Shown here: in pieces, positions 9,465 to 19,685 of the stretch
How the letters are laid out: each line of letters opens with the position of its first letter
How positions within the stretch are numbered: position 1 is the first letter of the stretch
From: an uncultured Aquimarina sp.
GTDB taxonomy: Bacteria; Bacteroidota; Bacteroidia; Flavobacteriales; Flavobacteriaceae
Direction of reading: 5' to 3'
DNA: 64,000 nucleotides
Assembly (NCBI GenBank): GCA_947498595.1
Contig: CANMKX010000013.1
Coordinates: 56,939-120,938, forward strand
The notes under the pieces: generated by a model
What the model was told of the DNA's origin: nothing
Database searches by the model: none
What the model saw: the letters and a program-made list of their open reading frames with translations, nothing else
Translations under genes and position numbers: made by a program

Positions 9465-9864
9465 AGGTTTTAAGAATAAATACCGATTAGCATATATTCT
9501 TTTAGTGGTGTATGAGGTGTGATAATTTAATGTTAAGGGGAAAATAAAAAATTACCTTCATACGTGTTGGTTGTTGTGGTTTAATGATATTTTTTTTGCA
9601 AAAATGCAGGTATTTTGACGTTTAATTGTAATGCGAATGTTATGTATACATTAAATAGATTGGTCGAAAAGACGAAAAATTAGAAGGAGATTTTATTTTA
9701 TAGATAAGATGCTCAGTTTATTAGATAGCAAATGTTAAGGGATTGAAGAATTAATATAAAATTAAATTAACCATAACGTAATTACGGTAAAACTTTACTA
9801 TATTTAGACTGGTTATTTTAAATAACTAATAATCTATTATTTATTGGAAATTTTTAGATTTTAA
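9465..9864. other. Gene-free stretch between lysR and cysM
   Basis: About 400 bp of AT-rich sequence between two terminators, hence between convergent transcription units. I see no credible coding frame, tRNA, or TAnnTTTG promoter box in either direction. It may be plain intergenic DNA or the remains of a lost gene. Confidence 0.5.
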
Positions 9865-9907
9865 TATTCATAGATTAGTGAATATCATTAAAACTAATCT
9901 ATGAATA
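9865..9907 (-). terminator. AT-rich hairpin after cysM
   Basis: A perfect 14-bp inverted repeat (TATTCATAGATTAG/CTAATCTATGAATA) with a 15-nt spacer, 20 bp after the cysM stop on the minus strand. The T tract is weak, so it is a probable rather than certain terminator. Confidence 0.55.
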
Positions 9908-9926
9908 CTTAATAGCATAAGTGCTA

Positions 9927-10811
9927 CTACAAATCAAACAAATCAGAACTCAAATAACGATCACCACGATCACATATAATGGCAACTATTGTTCCGTGAT
10001 TTATTTGTGAAGCTAATTTTAATGCTGCAGCTACAGCACCACCGCTACTCATACCAGCAAAAATACCTTCTTCTTTAGCTAAGCGTTTTGCCATATTTCT
10101 AGCTTCATTTTCGCTTACTTCTATAACTTGATCTACTTTGTTAGGATTAAATATTTTTGGTAAATATTCTTTTGGCCATTTCCGAATTCCTGGAATCCTT
10201 GAATTATCAGTAGGTTGTACACCTACAATAGTAACATCTTTTGATTGTTCTTTTAGATATGTTGAGGTTCCCATAATAGTACCAGTAGTACCCATTGAGG
10301 ATACAAAATGAGTAATTTCTCCTTTAGTATCGTTCCAGATTTCGGGACCAGTAGTTTTATAATGTGCTTTCCAATTATCGTTATTAGCAAATTGATTTAG
10401 CATTATATAACCATCTTTGACTTTATTTTCAGCATAGTCTCTAGCTCCTTCAATTCCATTGTCTGCCGAAGTTAGTGTTACCTTAGCTCCATAAGCACGC
10501 ATAGTTTGTACGCGTTCTTTAGTAGAGTTTTCTGGCATAACCAATTCGATATCGAGGTTAAAAACACCCGCAATCATAGCAAGAGCTATTCCAGTATTAC
10601 CGCTTGTAGCTTCAATTAATTTACTATTAGCTGTAATATCTCCTCGATCAAGAGCAGATTGAATCATATTATAAGCAGCCCTATCTTTTACACTACCACC
10701 AGGGTTATGACCTTCAAGTTTAAGATATAATGTGATATTAGGATTTTCAATGAGAGTTGACGCCTTAACTAAAGGAGTATTTCCTATAAGATTAACAAGA
10801 TTTTTTGACAT
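9927..10811 (-). CDS. cysM: Cysteine synthase (CysM/CysK-type, O-acetylserine sulfhydrylase)
   Basis: This PLP enzyme converts O-acetyl-L-serine and sulfide (or thiosulfate) to cysteine. The 294-residue protein has the PLP lysine Lys42 in NPGGSVKDRAAY, the substrate loop EATSGNTGIALAM, and the phosphate-binding GTTGTIMG glycine loop. Its short length and overall pattern favour the CysM branch over CysK, but the two are hard to separate by eye. The start codon immediately follows the stop codon of cysE with no base between, so the serine acetyltransferase and the sulfhydrylase are translated from one mRNA and together complete the serine-to-cysteine route. Confidence 0.9.
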   Translation of the reverse strand: MSKNLVNLIGNTPLVKASTLIENPNITLYLKLEGHNPGGSVKDRAAYNMIQSALDRGDITANSKLIEATSGNTGIALAMIAGVFNLDIELVMPENSTKERVQTMRAYGAKVTLTSADNGIEGARDYAENKVKDGYIMLNQFANNDNWKAHYKTTGPEIWNDTKGEITHFVSSMGTTGTIMGTSTYLKEQSKDVTIVGVQPTDNSRIPGIRKWPKEYLPKIFNPNKVDQVIEVSENEARNMAKRLAKEEGIFAGMSSGGAVAAALKLASQINHGTIVAIICDRGDRYLSSDLFDL

Positions 10812-11603
10812 TTAGATAAGTGTTTTAATTTTACTCTGCGCAGTATGTGTGATTACAGTATTAGGTGGAATAGAAGCGGTAATCCATACATTACCACCAA
10901 CAACACTATTTTTTCCAATGGTTGTTTCACCACCAAGAATAGTTGCATTAGCATATATTGTTACATTATCCTCAACAGTAGGATGTCTTTTGACATTCCT
11001 TAATTTACGATTTACATAAAGACCACCCAGTGTTACTCCTTGGTAAATTTTTACGTTATTTTTAATAATAACTGTTTCACCTATAACGATTCCTGTTGCA
11101 TGATCTATAAAAAAAGAATTACCTATTTGAGCACCAGGGTTAATATCCGTTCCTGTTAAACGATGAGAATATTCTGTCATCAATCTAGGAACCAAAGGAA
11201 ATCCAAATTTATGAAGCTCATGACTTAATCTATAGATCGCAATTGCATAAAATCCTGGATATGCCAGGTATATTTCTTCAATAGAATTGGCAGCAGGATC
11301 ACTTTCGATAAAAGCTTGAGCATCTAAATTTAATTTTTCTAAAATTATAGGTAAACTTTCAAGATAGGATTCCCACATCTTATCACAAGGAGATTTATGT
11401 TTCCAACAAGATAGTGCTACTAATTCATTAAAAGTTTGCTCTAATATTTCAATATTATTAGCTACTTCAGTTTCAGAATCAAATAATGTATAAAACAATA
11501 AATCGGTAAAATACTCAGTACGTTTTTTTAAACGTAATTTTAAATTAGGATTCTTTTTTTGAAGCGCTATTTTTGATATAATCTTTTCTTTTTCGTTGCG
11601 CAT
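10812..11603 (-). CDS. cysE: Serine O-acetyltransferase
   Basis: This enzyme acetylates L-serine with acetyl-CoA, the first committed step of cysteine synthesis, and is commonly feedback-inhibited by cysteine. The 263-residue protein has an N-terminal helical part and, from about residue 150, a left-handed beta-helix of hexapeptide repeats. Typical CysE motifs are DINPGAQIG, FIDHATGIVIGET (with the catalytic His) and YQGVTLGG. It lacks the long C-terminal tail of the E. coli enzyme that binds cysteine synthase, ending soon after the last coil. It is the first gene of a two-gene operon with cysM. Confidence 0.92.
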   Translation of the reverse strand: MRNEKEKIISKIALQKKNPNLKLRLKKRTEYFTDLLFYTLFDSETEVANNIEILEQTFNELVALSCWKHKSPCDKMWESYLESLPIILEKLNLDAQAFIESDPAANSIEEIYLAYPGFYAIAIYRLSHELHKFGFPLVPRLMTEYSHRLTGTDINPGAQIGNSFFIDHATGIVIGETVIIKNNVKIYQGVTLGGLYVNRKLRNVKRHPTVEDNVTIYANATILGGETTIGKNSVVGGNVWITASIPPNTVITHTAQSKIKTLI

Positions 11604-11796
11604 TATAGTTTATTTATAACTCTAGTAAAAATATAGAATAAATGTATTTTTAAAATTAATTTTAACAAAATGTATCCTATTTTTATGAAATGAGAAGAGA
11701 AGTAGTTTGATTGCTAGTTATTTATCAATATAATGGATTGATGATTGAGAATTAGGTATTAGTTTTTGTAATTTTAGAAAAAAGTTAAAGAGATAT

Positions 11797-12477
11797 ATGA
11801 GCGGAATTCCAAAGTCAGTTTTTTCTTTTTTAGAAGAACTTAAATTGAATAATAATAGAGAATGGTTCACAGAGAATAAACCTAAATTTCAGAAAGAAGA
11901 AAAATTATTAAAGACATTTTATGAAGGAGTATTAGAAGGATTAAATCAAGATGATGAAATAGAAAAAATGAAGGTTTTTAGAATTTATAAAGACGTACGA
12001 TTTAGTAAAGATAAAACTCCATATAATACACACCGTAGTGTTAGTTTTAGCCGATTAGGAGCAAAATTGCGAGGAGGATATTATTTAAGGTTAGAAAAGG
12101 GAAACACATATGTAGCGGGTGGTTTTTTTAATCCAAATCCTTCTGATTTATTGAGAATTAGAAAGGAATTTGAAATGGATGACGAAGAAATAAGAGAAAT
12201 CTTGAACGCCTCAGAGTTTAAAAAAGCCTTTGGTGGATTTAATACAGAAAATCAAGTAAAAACAGCGCCTAAAGGATTTAGTAAAGAACACCCTTCTATT
12301 GATTTAATAAAAAACAAAAATTTTATTGTTAAACACAAGTTTAGCGACAAAGAAGTATATGCGTCAAATTTTGAAGAACAAATATTACATCACTTCAAAT
12401 TATTGAGACCATATTTTGATTATATGAGTGATGTTTTAACGACTAACTTAAACGGAGAATCATTATTAGATGATTAA
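11797..12477 (+). CDS. DUF2461 domain protein (TIGR02453 family)
   Basis: A 226-residue soluble protein of the DUF2461 family, widespread in Bacteroidota and of unknown function. Recognisable family features are the N-terminal FSFLEELKLNNNREWF segment, the central FRIYKDVRFSKDKTPYNTH block, and GGYYLRLEKGNTYVAGG. No signal peptide or membrane segment is visible. It lies 27 bp upstream of gap on the same strand, so the two may share a transcript; nothing here ties its job to glycolysis. The call is at family level only. Confidence 0.85.
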   Translation: MSGIPKSVFSFLEELKLNNNREWFTENKPKFQKEEKLLKTFYEGVLEGLNQDDEIEKMKVFRIYKDVRFSKDKTPYNTHRSVSFSRLGAKLRGGYYLRLEKGNTYVAGGFFNPNPSDLLRIRKEFEMDDEEIREILNASEFKKAFGGFNTENQVKTAPKGFSKEHPSIDLIKNKNFIVKHKFSDKEVYASNFEEQILHHFKLLRPYFDYMSDVLTTNLNGESLLDD

Positions 12478-12503
12478 TTTAAATACTAACTAGAATTGTA
12501 AAG

Positions 12504-13493
12504 ATGAAAAGAATAGCGATTAATGGTTTTGGAAGAATAGGAAGAGCTGCATTAAAATTAATGATGGAAGACACCACACTAGAAATTGTGGCTATAAATG
12601 ATTTAATGACAATTGATAATGCAAGTTATTTATTGAAATATGATAGTAATTATGGAATATATGATAAAGAGGTTGCAACTAAGGAAAATGAAATCATTAT
12701 AGCTGGAAAATCTGTAAAATATTATACAGAAAGGAATCCTGAAGATTTGCCTTGGAAAGAAGAGAATATTGATATTGTTATTGAAAGTACTGGTTTTTTT
12801 ACTAAAAGAGAAGATGCAGAAAAACATATCCATGCTGGAGCAAAATATGTAGTGATTTCTGGGCCGACCAAAAGTAAAGATGCCCCTACAGTCGTACATG
12901 GAGTTAATACTGAGGATGGTAAAGCAACGATTTTTTCTTGCGCAAGTTGTACTACTAATAATATAAGTCCTGTAGTCGAAATTCTAGGAAGAACTATAGG
13001 GATTAAAAAAGCAATTTTAAATACGATTCATGCGTATACAGCATCACAAAGCTTGGTAGACGGATCGTCTAAAAAGAATGCAAGAATGGGAAGAGCAGGT
13101 GCTATAAACTTAACACCTACATCTACTGGAGCAGCAATAGCTACAACTAAAGTATTGCCACAATATGAAGGGAAATTTGATGGAGTTGCAGTAAGAACAC
13201 CTGTTGCTGTAGGATCTTTAAGTGATGTAACTTTTATAGCAGAGAGAGCAACAACTATCGAAGAAGTTAATTCAATTTTAGAGAAAGAAATCCTAACAGA
13301 TCGATATAAGGATGTTGTAGATGTAACATACGAACCTATTGTATCATCAGATATTATTAAAAATCCATATGCATCTACTGTAGATGCTTCTATGACTAGA
13401 GTTGTGGATGGAGATTTGGTAAAAATAATGATCTGGTATGATAACGAATGGGGATTTACAAATCAGATGATTCGTCAAATAAAAGAATTATAA
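12504..13493 (+). CDS. gap: Glyceraldehyde-3-phosphate dehydrogenase, type I
   Basis: GAPDH oxidatively phosphorylates glyceraldehyde 3-phosphate to 1,3-bisphosphoglycerate in glycolysis. The 329-residue protein shows the NAD-binding INGFGRIGR motif at its N-terminus, Asp33 after the second strand (favouring NAD over NADP), and the catalytic cysteine Cys149 in SCASCTTN. The C-terminal WYDNEWGFTNQM block is also typical. It is probably co-transcribed with the DUF2461 gene 27 bp upstream and ends at a strong bidirectional terminator. No glycolytic neighbours are present, and a second gap gene elsewhere in the genome is possible. Confidence 0.96.
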   Translation: MKRIAINGFGRIGRAALKLMMEDTTLEIVAINDLMTIDNASYLLKYDSNYGIYDKEVATKENEIIIAGKSVKYYTERNPEDLPWKEENIDIVIESTGFFTKREDAEKHIHAGAKYVVISGPTKSKDAPTVVHGVNTEDGKATIFSCASCTTNNISPVVEILGRTIGIKKAILNTIHAYTASQSLVDGSSKKNARMGRAGAINLTPTSTGAAIATTKVLPQYEGKFDGVAVRTPVAVGSLSDVTFIAERATTIEEVNSILEKEILTDRYKDVVDVTYEPIVSSDIIKNPYASTVDASMTRVVDGDLVKIMIWYDNEWGFTNQMIRQIKEL

Positions 13494-13571
13494 AAATATA
13501 GAAGATTTATTTATATTACTTAGTTAAAAAAAAACTAACTATAATTTTATTATAGTTTACTAAAAAATATA

Positions 13572-13603
13572 AAAGCCCTTAAGAGTTTTCTCTTAAGGGC
13601 TTT
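13572..13603. terminator. Bidirectional terminator between gap and the M43 protease
   Basis: A 14-bp perfect stem (AAAGCCCTTAAGAG/CTCTTAAGGGCTTT) with a TTTT loop between convergent genes. Confidence 0.88.
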
Positions 13604-13629
13604 AACAACAATAAGCTTTTTATATATTT

Positions 13630-15867
13630 TTATTGCTTTACAATACGTTGGTTGTAAGGCTTCCCATCAATATTAAGTTGTAATATATAGATTCCTGACT
13701 TTAATTGAGAGATATTGATAGATTGATTAGATAATGTTCCGTTTAATACAGATTTACCTAACATATCTACAACAGTATATGTAGTGTTTTTCTTAGAAAC
13801 AGCAACATTTAATAAACTACCATTAGGTGTTGGATTTGGATATACATCAATAACAAATGGTTCAGTAGTAACAGTATTACTAAAAGTAATGTCATTTTCT
13901 GTTCTAGAAGAACCGTTAATAGTGATATCAACAGATTCTGAAGAACCAAAACTAGCACCATTAGCAGATTGACCACCTACACTTACAGTATAAGAACCGT
14001 TACCATAGCTACAGCATAATCCATCATTAGCACTATCATAGATAGTAAACTTATAAGTTCCAGGAGCTAAACATTCAGTAACAGTTACAGTTGAACCATC
14101 AGCTTTATCAGCGTATGTTCCGCCAGAAGCAACAACACTATTAGATGCATCTTTGATATCCCAGCTAGTTTCTTCTGGATAGTTATCTAATTTAATAGAT
14201 ACCGTAACATCAGAACATTGACTTCCTGTAGAAGTAGTAGAAGTATAACTTGCAGCCCATCCAGCTCTTGTTACAGACCCATCAGATGTAAAACGTACAA
14301 ATAAAGCATTACCAGTTGATGTAAGTTCAGAAGGGATAGAAGTTCCAGAGAATCTACCAATACGAGTTGCAGAAGCACTTGTTCCATCATATACAGACAC
14401 AAAATCATAATTAGATTCTGTATTGAAACTACTAAAGTTTAATGTTACCGTTCCACCATTTTCTGGTTGAATTAACCAAGAACAATCTTTGTTATTACCA
14501 TAGTTGTTAGAACCACTACCATCTGCGAAAGAACCTGTATTAGCAGTTAAATTAGCACCTCCATCACAAGGATCGCTTGGGCTTGTAGTACCACCATTTG
14601 TAGTAGCATTTACAGTATTACTAAAAGAAGAAGTATTTCCAGCAGCATCTTTTGCTTTTACTCTAAAAGTATATGCAGTATTAGCAGATAATCCAGTAAC
14701 GTTAGCTGTAGTACCAGTTACATCACCTAATAATTCAGATCCTCTATAGACATCATATCCAGTAACAGCAACATTATCAGTTGCAGCAGTCCAAGAAAGA
14801 CCAACAGAAGTTTCAGTTACAGTAGTTGTAGCTAAATTAGTTGGAGCAGATGGAGCTTGCGTATCAGCAGTATTTCCATTTCCAAATTTATCAGATAAAG
14901 CTAAACTTCTTCTAGCACCACCAACTTCTAATACAGCACGCATACGGTTTTTTTGACCAAGCGTAAATAAATTCATACATGAATCATCAGAGTAATCCAT
15001 ATAATTTTGAACCATATCCTCTGAACCACAAGAAATATGTCCAGTAGAACAACCTCCATTAGATCTATCTGACTCAGGAGTATCTGATACAAAATCATCT
15101 TGACCACAAGGACCGTCTCCCCAAATGTGACGTAAATTTAAGAAATGTCCAATTTCGTGAGTAGTAGTTCTACCTCCATCAAAAGGGGCAGCTGCAGTAC
15201 CAGTAGTACCAAAATACTCATGTACCATTACTAAACCATCCGTAGCAGCATTTTCACCAGGAAATTGAGCATATCCTAAAATACCATCCTGTCCATTAGC
15301 TCTAACCAAGTTAGGTACAATCCACATATTTAAATATTCAGAAGTATCCCATGGATTTACACCTCCTTGAGATGCTTTTTTCATATTATCATAAGCAGCA
15401 CTTGCAATCCAATTTGTTTTAGTTACTTGCTTTCTAGTAACTCCAGTTGTTGCATTTCCATTAGGATCTATAGTTGCTAATCTAAATTCAATTTCAGTAT
15501 CAGCTGCTTGTGACCATTTATTAGTTCTGTCAGGATTAGTTCTTCTAAAATCATCATTTAAAACTTCTATCTGAGATTCTATTTGTGACATACTTATGTT
15601 ATTCGTAGAATTTGTATAAAGTATGTGTACTACAACAGGTAATGTAATTACATCTCCAACAACTCTTTGTTGAGAGACACTCATTGACTGAGATCTTTGT
15701 TGCGTAAACGCTTCAATTTGTGCCATACGACTTTCAAGACCTGGATCGAATGATTTTCTTTCTTCTAAACGTTCCATAACAGTACAGGTACGTTCTAGGG
15801 GTTGTTGTTGGGCGAAAGATGTTCCAACAGATAATAAGCACGCAAGTGCTAGGGTAACTTTTTTCAT
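13630..15867 (-). CDS. Secreted pappalysin-type (M43) metalloprotease with FnIII, CUB and T9SS sorting domain
   Basis: A 745-residue exported protease. It has a Sec signal peptide ending near Ala19-Gln20, a catalytic domain with His237-Glu-x-x-His241-x5-His247 (HEIGHFLNLRH) and a Met-turn in NYMDYSDDSC, placing it in the M43 metzincins. Then come an FnIII domain (about 340-425), a CUB-like domain (about 435-545) and a Cys-rich beta domain ending in LCCSYGNGSYTV (about 550-650). The C-terminal 75 residues (VYPNPTPNG...GIYILQL) are a type A T9SS sorting domain, so it should cross the outer membrane and be released or anchored to the surface. The FnIII and Cys-rich modules resemble those of the next protease. 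It is probably degradative; the substrate is unknown. Confidence 0.9.
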   Translation of the reverse strand: MKKVTLALACLLSVGTSFAQQQPLERTCTVMERLEERKSFDPGLESRMAQIEAFTQQRSQSMSVSQQRVVGDVITLPVVVHILYTNSTNNISMSQIESQIEVLNDDFRRTNPDRTNKWSQAADTEIEFRLATIDPNGNATTGVTRKQVTKTNWIASAAYDNMKKASQGGVNPWDTSEYLNMWIVPNLVRANGQDGILGYAQFPGENAATDGLVMVHEYFGTTGTAAAPFDGGRTTTHEIGHFLNLRHIWGDGPCGQDDFVSDTPESDRSNGGCSTGHISCGSEDMVQNYMDYSDDSCMNLFTLGQKNRMRAVLEVGGARRSLALSDKFGNGNTADTQAPSAPTNLATTTVTETSVGLSWTAATDNVAVTGYDVYRGSELLGDVTGTTANVTGLSANTAYTFRVKAKDAAGNTSSFSNTVNATTNGGTTSPSDPCDGGANLTANTGSFADGSGSNNYGNNKDCSWLIQPENGGTVTLNFSSFNTESNYDFVSVYDGTSASATRIGRFSGTSIPSELTSTGNALFVRFTSDGSVTRAGWAASYTSTTSTGSQCSDVTVSIKLDNYPEETSWDIKDASNSVVASGGTYADKADGSTVTVTECLAPGTYKFTIYDSANDGLCCSYGNGSYTVSVGGQSANGASFGSSESVDITINGSSRTENDITFSNTVTTEPFVIDVYPNPTPNGSLLNVAVSKKNTTYTVVDMLGKSVLNGTLSNQSINISQLKSGIYILQLNIDGKPYNQRIVKQ

Positions 15868-16044
15868 AAAAACCTAAATTTAATTGAGTTTGAGGCGCCG
15901 AATTTAATAATTTCTTAACAAATCAATAACGTTTTAGTGTTTTTGTTGTTGTTTTTAGAGTTTTTTAGTATATTTAATGATGCTTTTTTTGTTTGTTTGT
16001 TGTAGAATATTAATCGTTTAAAGGAGTTTTATTAATTTATATAT

Positions 16045-16074
16045 AAAAAAAACAGCCCATGGACTGCTTTTTTT
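16045..16074 (-). terminator. Terminator after the M12B-like protease gene
   Basis: An imperfect palindrome around CCATGG with A and T runs on both sides, 28 bp after the end of the minus-strand protease gene. The stem includes G-U pairs. Confidence 0.7.
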
Positions 16075-16102
16075 GATAATATCATAAAAATTAACAATTA
16101 GC

Positions 16103-19100
16103 TTATTTTTTTATAAATCGTTTCGAGATTACTTTATTATTTATCTCAAGATGCAATATATATATACCAGTATTTAATTTATTAACGTCTATTTCTTTGG
16201 TATGCAATCTTCCTTTTTTAAGGATTCTACCAATCAAATCTGTGATATAATAATCAATATCGTTTTTTGGAAGTACTACATGTAAAATGTCGTTTTCGGA
16301 AATTGGATTAGGATAGATTGAAACCATTAATGGATCAGTTGTTATTACTTCTTTGATATGCGTTTCTCTTAAAGAGTTTCCAATAGTAAAAGTAGTAGCC
16401 TCAGAAGAACCAAAAGCGCCTCCAGATGCTAAGATTGTTGAACTTGTAGATAATGTATAGGATCCATTACCATACTGACAGCAAATGCCATCTCCAAATG
16501 TGTCATTTACCACGAGAGTATACGTTCCTGTAGGTAAACATTCTGTTATGCTGATTGTTGCTCCATCCGGTTGATTATTATAAGTTCCTCCAGAAGCTAC
16601 TACTTCATTTATGTCATTTAAAATTCCCCAGCTTGTTTCTTCAGGATAATTATCCAATGTAATTGCAAGTGTTACTTCGGTACAATTTGGATTGACAACA
16701 TCTGTAGATAAGTTAATAGCGTCTATTGCCATATCTCCTTGCCAAGTTGTACCAGTTATTCCATTAAAACGCAAGAGTATGTTCATACCTAAATATGCAT
16801 TTAAGTTAACCATTGCTGTTTCCCATGAATTGCCTTGATTTCCGCCTTTTGACCATATTGAATTCCAGTTTTGACCATTATCATTACTAATTTCTAAAGA
16901 TAAACTTCCCATACTATTACTTCCATACATATGATAATTGAAAGAAAAATGGGCTTGTGTTTGATTGCGTAAATCAATACAAGGAGAAGTAATTATAGCA
17001 TTCTTATTTGGATTATTTGGATTTGAAGATTCTATATATATATAATAATCACCTAAAGAGGCATTGCTAGGACCTGTATTATTTGAAGGTGTATTACCTG
17101 ATTGTAGAGTCCAATTAAAATCATCGATAGTTTCGTTTTGTGTCCATGTATTAAATGAACTCTCAAAACTTTCGGTATAAGGAAAGGATATTACACCATT
17201 TTGACACCCAGTATTAGTATCCATTGGTAAGGTTGTAAAATTGGTTTCAGAACTTAGATCTGAAGTGTTTCCAGCTGCATCTTTTGATTTGATGGCGAAT
17301 GAATAATTAGTATTTTCGAACAAGCCTGTAGCTTGATACGATGTTGAAGTAACGGTAGTAATATATACAGAATCTTTATAAATATCATAACCAATAACAC
17401 CTACATTATCTGATGATGAATCCCATGAGATATCGGCAGATGACAGAGTTATATTTGTAGTCACTAAGTTTTCAGGAATACTGGGAGTTTCTGTATCAGA
17501 TGTATCTCCATTTGATATTTGAAAATCTACGTCAGAAATATCAAAAAAGATATGATTACTGCCTTTTACCATAATTCGGTTATGTAGACCAACGTTATTG
17601 GGAACAATAATAGTATGATTTCCATCATTTGTTACATTGGTAGCTAGATTAATAGGGTAGGTATTTCCTCCATCTACAGATAAAAATATATCTACTTGAT
17701 TAGCGTTAATACCAGAGGTATTAGTCTCAGCAACATCCCATGTAATGGATTGATTACTACCAACAACCCAATTTACGTTTATATTAGGAGCGTTTACAAG
17801 AAACGGCCCAGCAGCATTGGTAACGATTACCGCCATATCATCACTATTATTAGCTCCACCTCCGGGTTTATTATCTCTTACAGTGAGTCTAAAATTAAGT
17901 GTTCTTGATACCTCAGGAATAGCTTCCCATTGCCAAAATGTTGCACCACTTTTAATCGTTTCCAATCTTGGGAAATAACGAGAGTTTACTGTTGTAGGAG
18001 AAAAAGATCTAAACGATACTCCATTTGTAGCAGTAGCACTTGGGTAAGTAGTTACAGCGTTGTTTTCATCTTTCTGCTCCCAACAATATGTTAAAGTATC
18101 CCCATCAGCATCAGAAGCTTGTCCAGTTAATACAAATGGTGTCCCTTTAGGAATCGTATAATTAGGACCAGCAGAAACTACTGGAACTGAATTTCCTGTA
18201 GAAGTATTTGTTTGACAGGAAGTTGTTTTTATATAATTTGTAACCTGTTCTATGGAGTGAAAATGAAAATATGGATCACTATTCTGTTGTACATCAGTAG
18301 CTCCTGTTATACCAGCATATCCCATAATCGTAGAACCACTACCAGGCTCAAAATGCGCATTTGTACTTTCATTCCTAAAAGAAAATGTGTGGTTAGCTCC
18401 AAATTGATGCCCTATTTCATGTGCTACATAATCGATATCGAAAGCATCTCCTTGAGGAATATTTCTAGAAGTAAACCCGCTACCTTTTCTACCGTCTACA
18501 CACACGCAACCAATGCAACCTGCATTTCCGTTATTACCACCTTTTACAAAAACATGTCCTATATCATAATTGCTTTCTCCTATAACGTTTGTCAAGGTAT
18601 TTTGTAATTGACTATTATAACTATTTGTATATGGATCAGTAGATGGATCAGTATATACGACAGTATCATTATTAGCAATGAGAATCATAGTTACATTAAA
18701 ATCATTTTCGAAAATACCATTTACACGTGTCATAGTAGCATTTATAGCTGCCATAGCACTTAATTTTGTACCACCATGAAATTGTGTATATTCTCCTGTA
18801 GTAGAAATAGCTAATCGATATGTTCTAAGAATAGCATCATTAGCATTTTTTGTAATTGACTTTAATGCTGCTTGTTGAATATTTTCTTCTACTTTACAGC
18901 TTATTTTTTCAGATATTGTTGATTTTTCGCTTCGAGTATAGATAGTGTAGGTTTGTTTATCAATACTATAAGGTTCAATAAATTCGGTTGCTGTGTTACC
19001 GGATAATTTCATACTATGCATTCCTTGGGGAGAAATACTAAAACGTATAACAGCAGTAGGATCTGTAATACCTTTACCTATGTATGATTTGATCTCTGGA

Positions 19101-19411
19101 TATTTAGCAGCTAAATCAGGGTGCATGATAGATGCTTCTTTTACACTGAAATCTTCAAAAATCCCTTTAGAATTTGGAATGGTAATAATGATAGGAGATG
19201 GAAGAAATGATGTTTTATAAGAGGGAGTCTTAAGAAGTGTTTTATTTAATTCGGTTAAATTAAGGTTGAACAATGTTTTTTTTGGTAAATCAGTTTTAGT
19301 TTTGATTGTTTTCATATTGGAATGATCTGTTGTAAGACTCCAATAATTGTTTTGTGAAAACCCTGAATACAAGGTGATTAAGAACAACAATAATAGTAGT
19401 TGTTTTTTCAT
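16103..19411 (-). CDS. Secreted reprolysin-like (M12B) metalloprotease with FnIII, MAM-like and T9SS sorting domain
   Basis: A 1102-residue exported zinc protease. A signal peptide (about 1-19) is followed by a roughly 170-residue prodomain and a catalytic domain with His331-Glu-x-x-His335-x5-His341 (HEIGHQFGANH) and the Met-turn STIMGYAG, typical of reprolysin-like metzincins. Behind it are beta-sandwich segments, an FnIII domain (about 635-725), a MAM/jelly-roll-like segment (about 735-910), and a Cys-rich domain with GICCQYGNGSYTL. The C-terminus (IYPNPISEND...GIYILHLEINNK) is a T9SS type A sorting domain. The prodomain suggests activation by cleavage. It is transcribed in the same direction as the M43 protease, but a terminator separates them, so they are probably separate units. 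Confidence 0.9.
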   Translation of the reverse strand: MKKQLLLLLFLITLYSGFSQNNYWSLTTDHSNMKTIKTKTDLPKKTLFNLNLTELNKTLLKTPSYKTSFLPSPIIITIPNSKGIFEDFSVKEASIMHPDLAAKYPEIKSYIGKGITDPTAVIRFSISPQGMHSMKLSGNTATEFIEPYSIDKQTYTIYTRSEKSTISEKISCKVEENIQQAALKSITKNANDAILRTYRLAISTTGEYTQFHGGTKLSAMAAINATMTRVNGIFENDFNVTMILIANNDTVVYTDPSTDPYTNSYNSQLQNTLTNVIGESNYDIGHVFVKGGNNGNAGCIGCVCVDGRKGSGFTSRNIPQGDAFDIDYVAHEIGHQFGANHTFSFRNESTNAHFEPGSGSTIMGYAGITGATDVQQNSDPYFHFHSIEQVTNYIKTTSCQTNTSTGNSVPVVSAGPNYTIPKGTPFVLTGQASDADGDTLTYCWEQKDENNAVTTYPSATATNGVSFRSFSPTTVNSRYFPRLETIKSGATFWQWEAIPEVSRTLNFRLTVRDNKPGGGANNSDDMAVIVTNAAGPFLVNAPNINVNWVVGSNQSITWDVAETNTSGINANQVDIFLSVDGGNTYPINLATNVTNDGNHTIIVPNNVGLHNRIMVKGSNHIFFDISDVDFQISNGDTSDTETPSIPENLVTTNITLSSADISWDSSSDNVGVIGYDIYKDSVYITTVTSTSYQATGLFENTNYSFAIKSKDAAGNTSDLSSETNFTTLPMDTNTGCQNGVISFPYTESFESSFNTWTQNETIDDFNWTLQSGNTPSNNTGPSNASLGDYYIYIESSNPNNPNKNAIITSPCIDLRNQTQAHFSFNYHMYGSNSMGSLSLEISNDNGQNWNSIWSKGGNQGNSWETAMVNLNAYLGMNILLRFNGITGTTWQGDMAIDAINLSTDVVNPNCTEVTLAITLDNYPEETSWGILNDINEVVASGGTYNNQPDGATISITECLPTGTYTLVVNDTFGDGICCQYGNGSYTLSTSSTILASGGAFGSSEATTFTIGNSLRETHIKEVITTDPLMVSIYPNPISENDILHVVLPKNDIDYYITDLIGRILKKGRLHTKEIDVNKLNTGIYILHLEINNKVISKRFIKK

Positions 19412-19597
19412 GATATAATAGATTTGGATTTGGCATTCTTAAATTATATATATATCAATGAAAAAACTATTTATTTAACAATAATGTAATTTTTAGGCTT
19501 TTTATTATGTTTTATCCGTAATTTTCGTAAAAAAATACATTAAATACATAATTTAACCTTTTTTTAACTATGTTTTTACCTCATGCATTTCGTCGTA

Positions 19598-19635
19598 AAA
19601 AAACAGGCTTACATCGAAATGTAAGCCTGTTTTTT
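19598..19635 (-). terminator. Terminator after the LysM/BON gene
   Basis: A perfect 17-bp stem (core CAGGCTTACAT/ATGTAAGCCTG) with a 4-nt loop and T runs, downstream of the minus-strand LysM gene. Confidence 0.88.
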
Positions 19636-19685
19636 GTTAAAAACGTCAGATTTTACTTTAACTATCTGAAAAAGTGATAGTTATT

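Noticed and set aside
9465..9864. Possible small RNA or degraded gene
   Set aside because: No promoter box, stable fold or coding pattern could be seen by eye.
12630..12899. Open frame on the minus strand inside gap
   Set aside because: It is the opposite-strand shadow of a clear, conserved gene.
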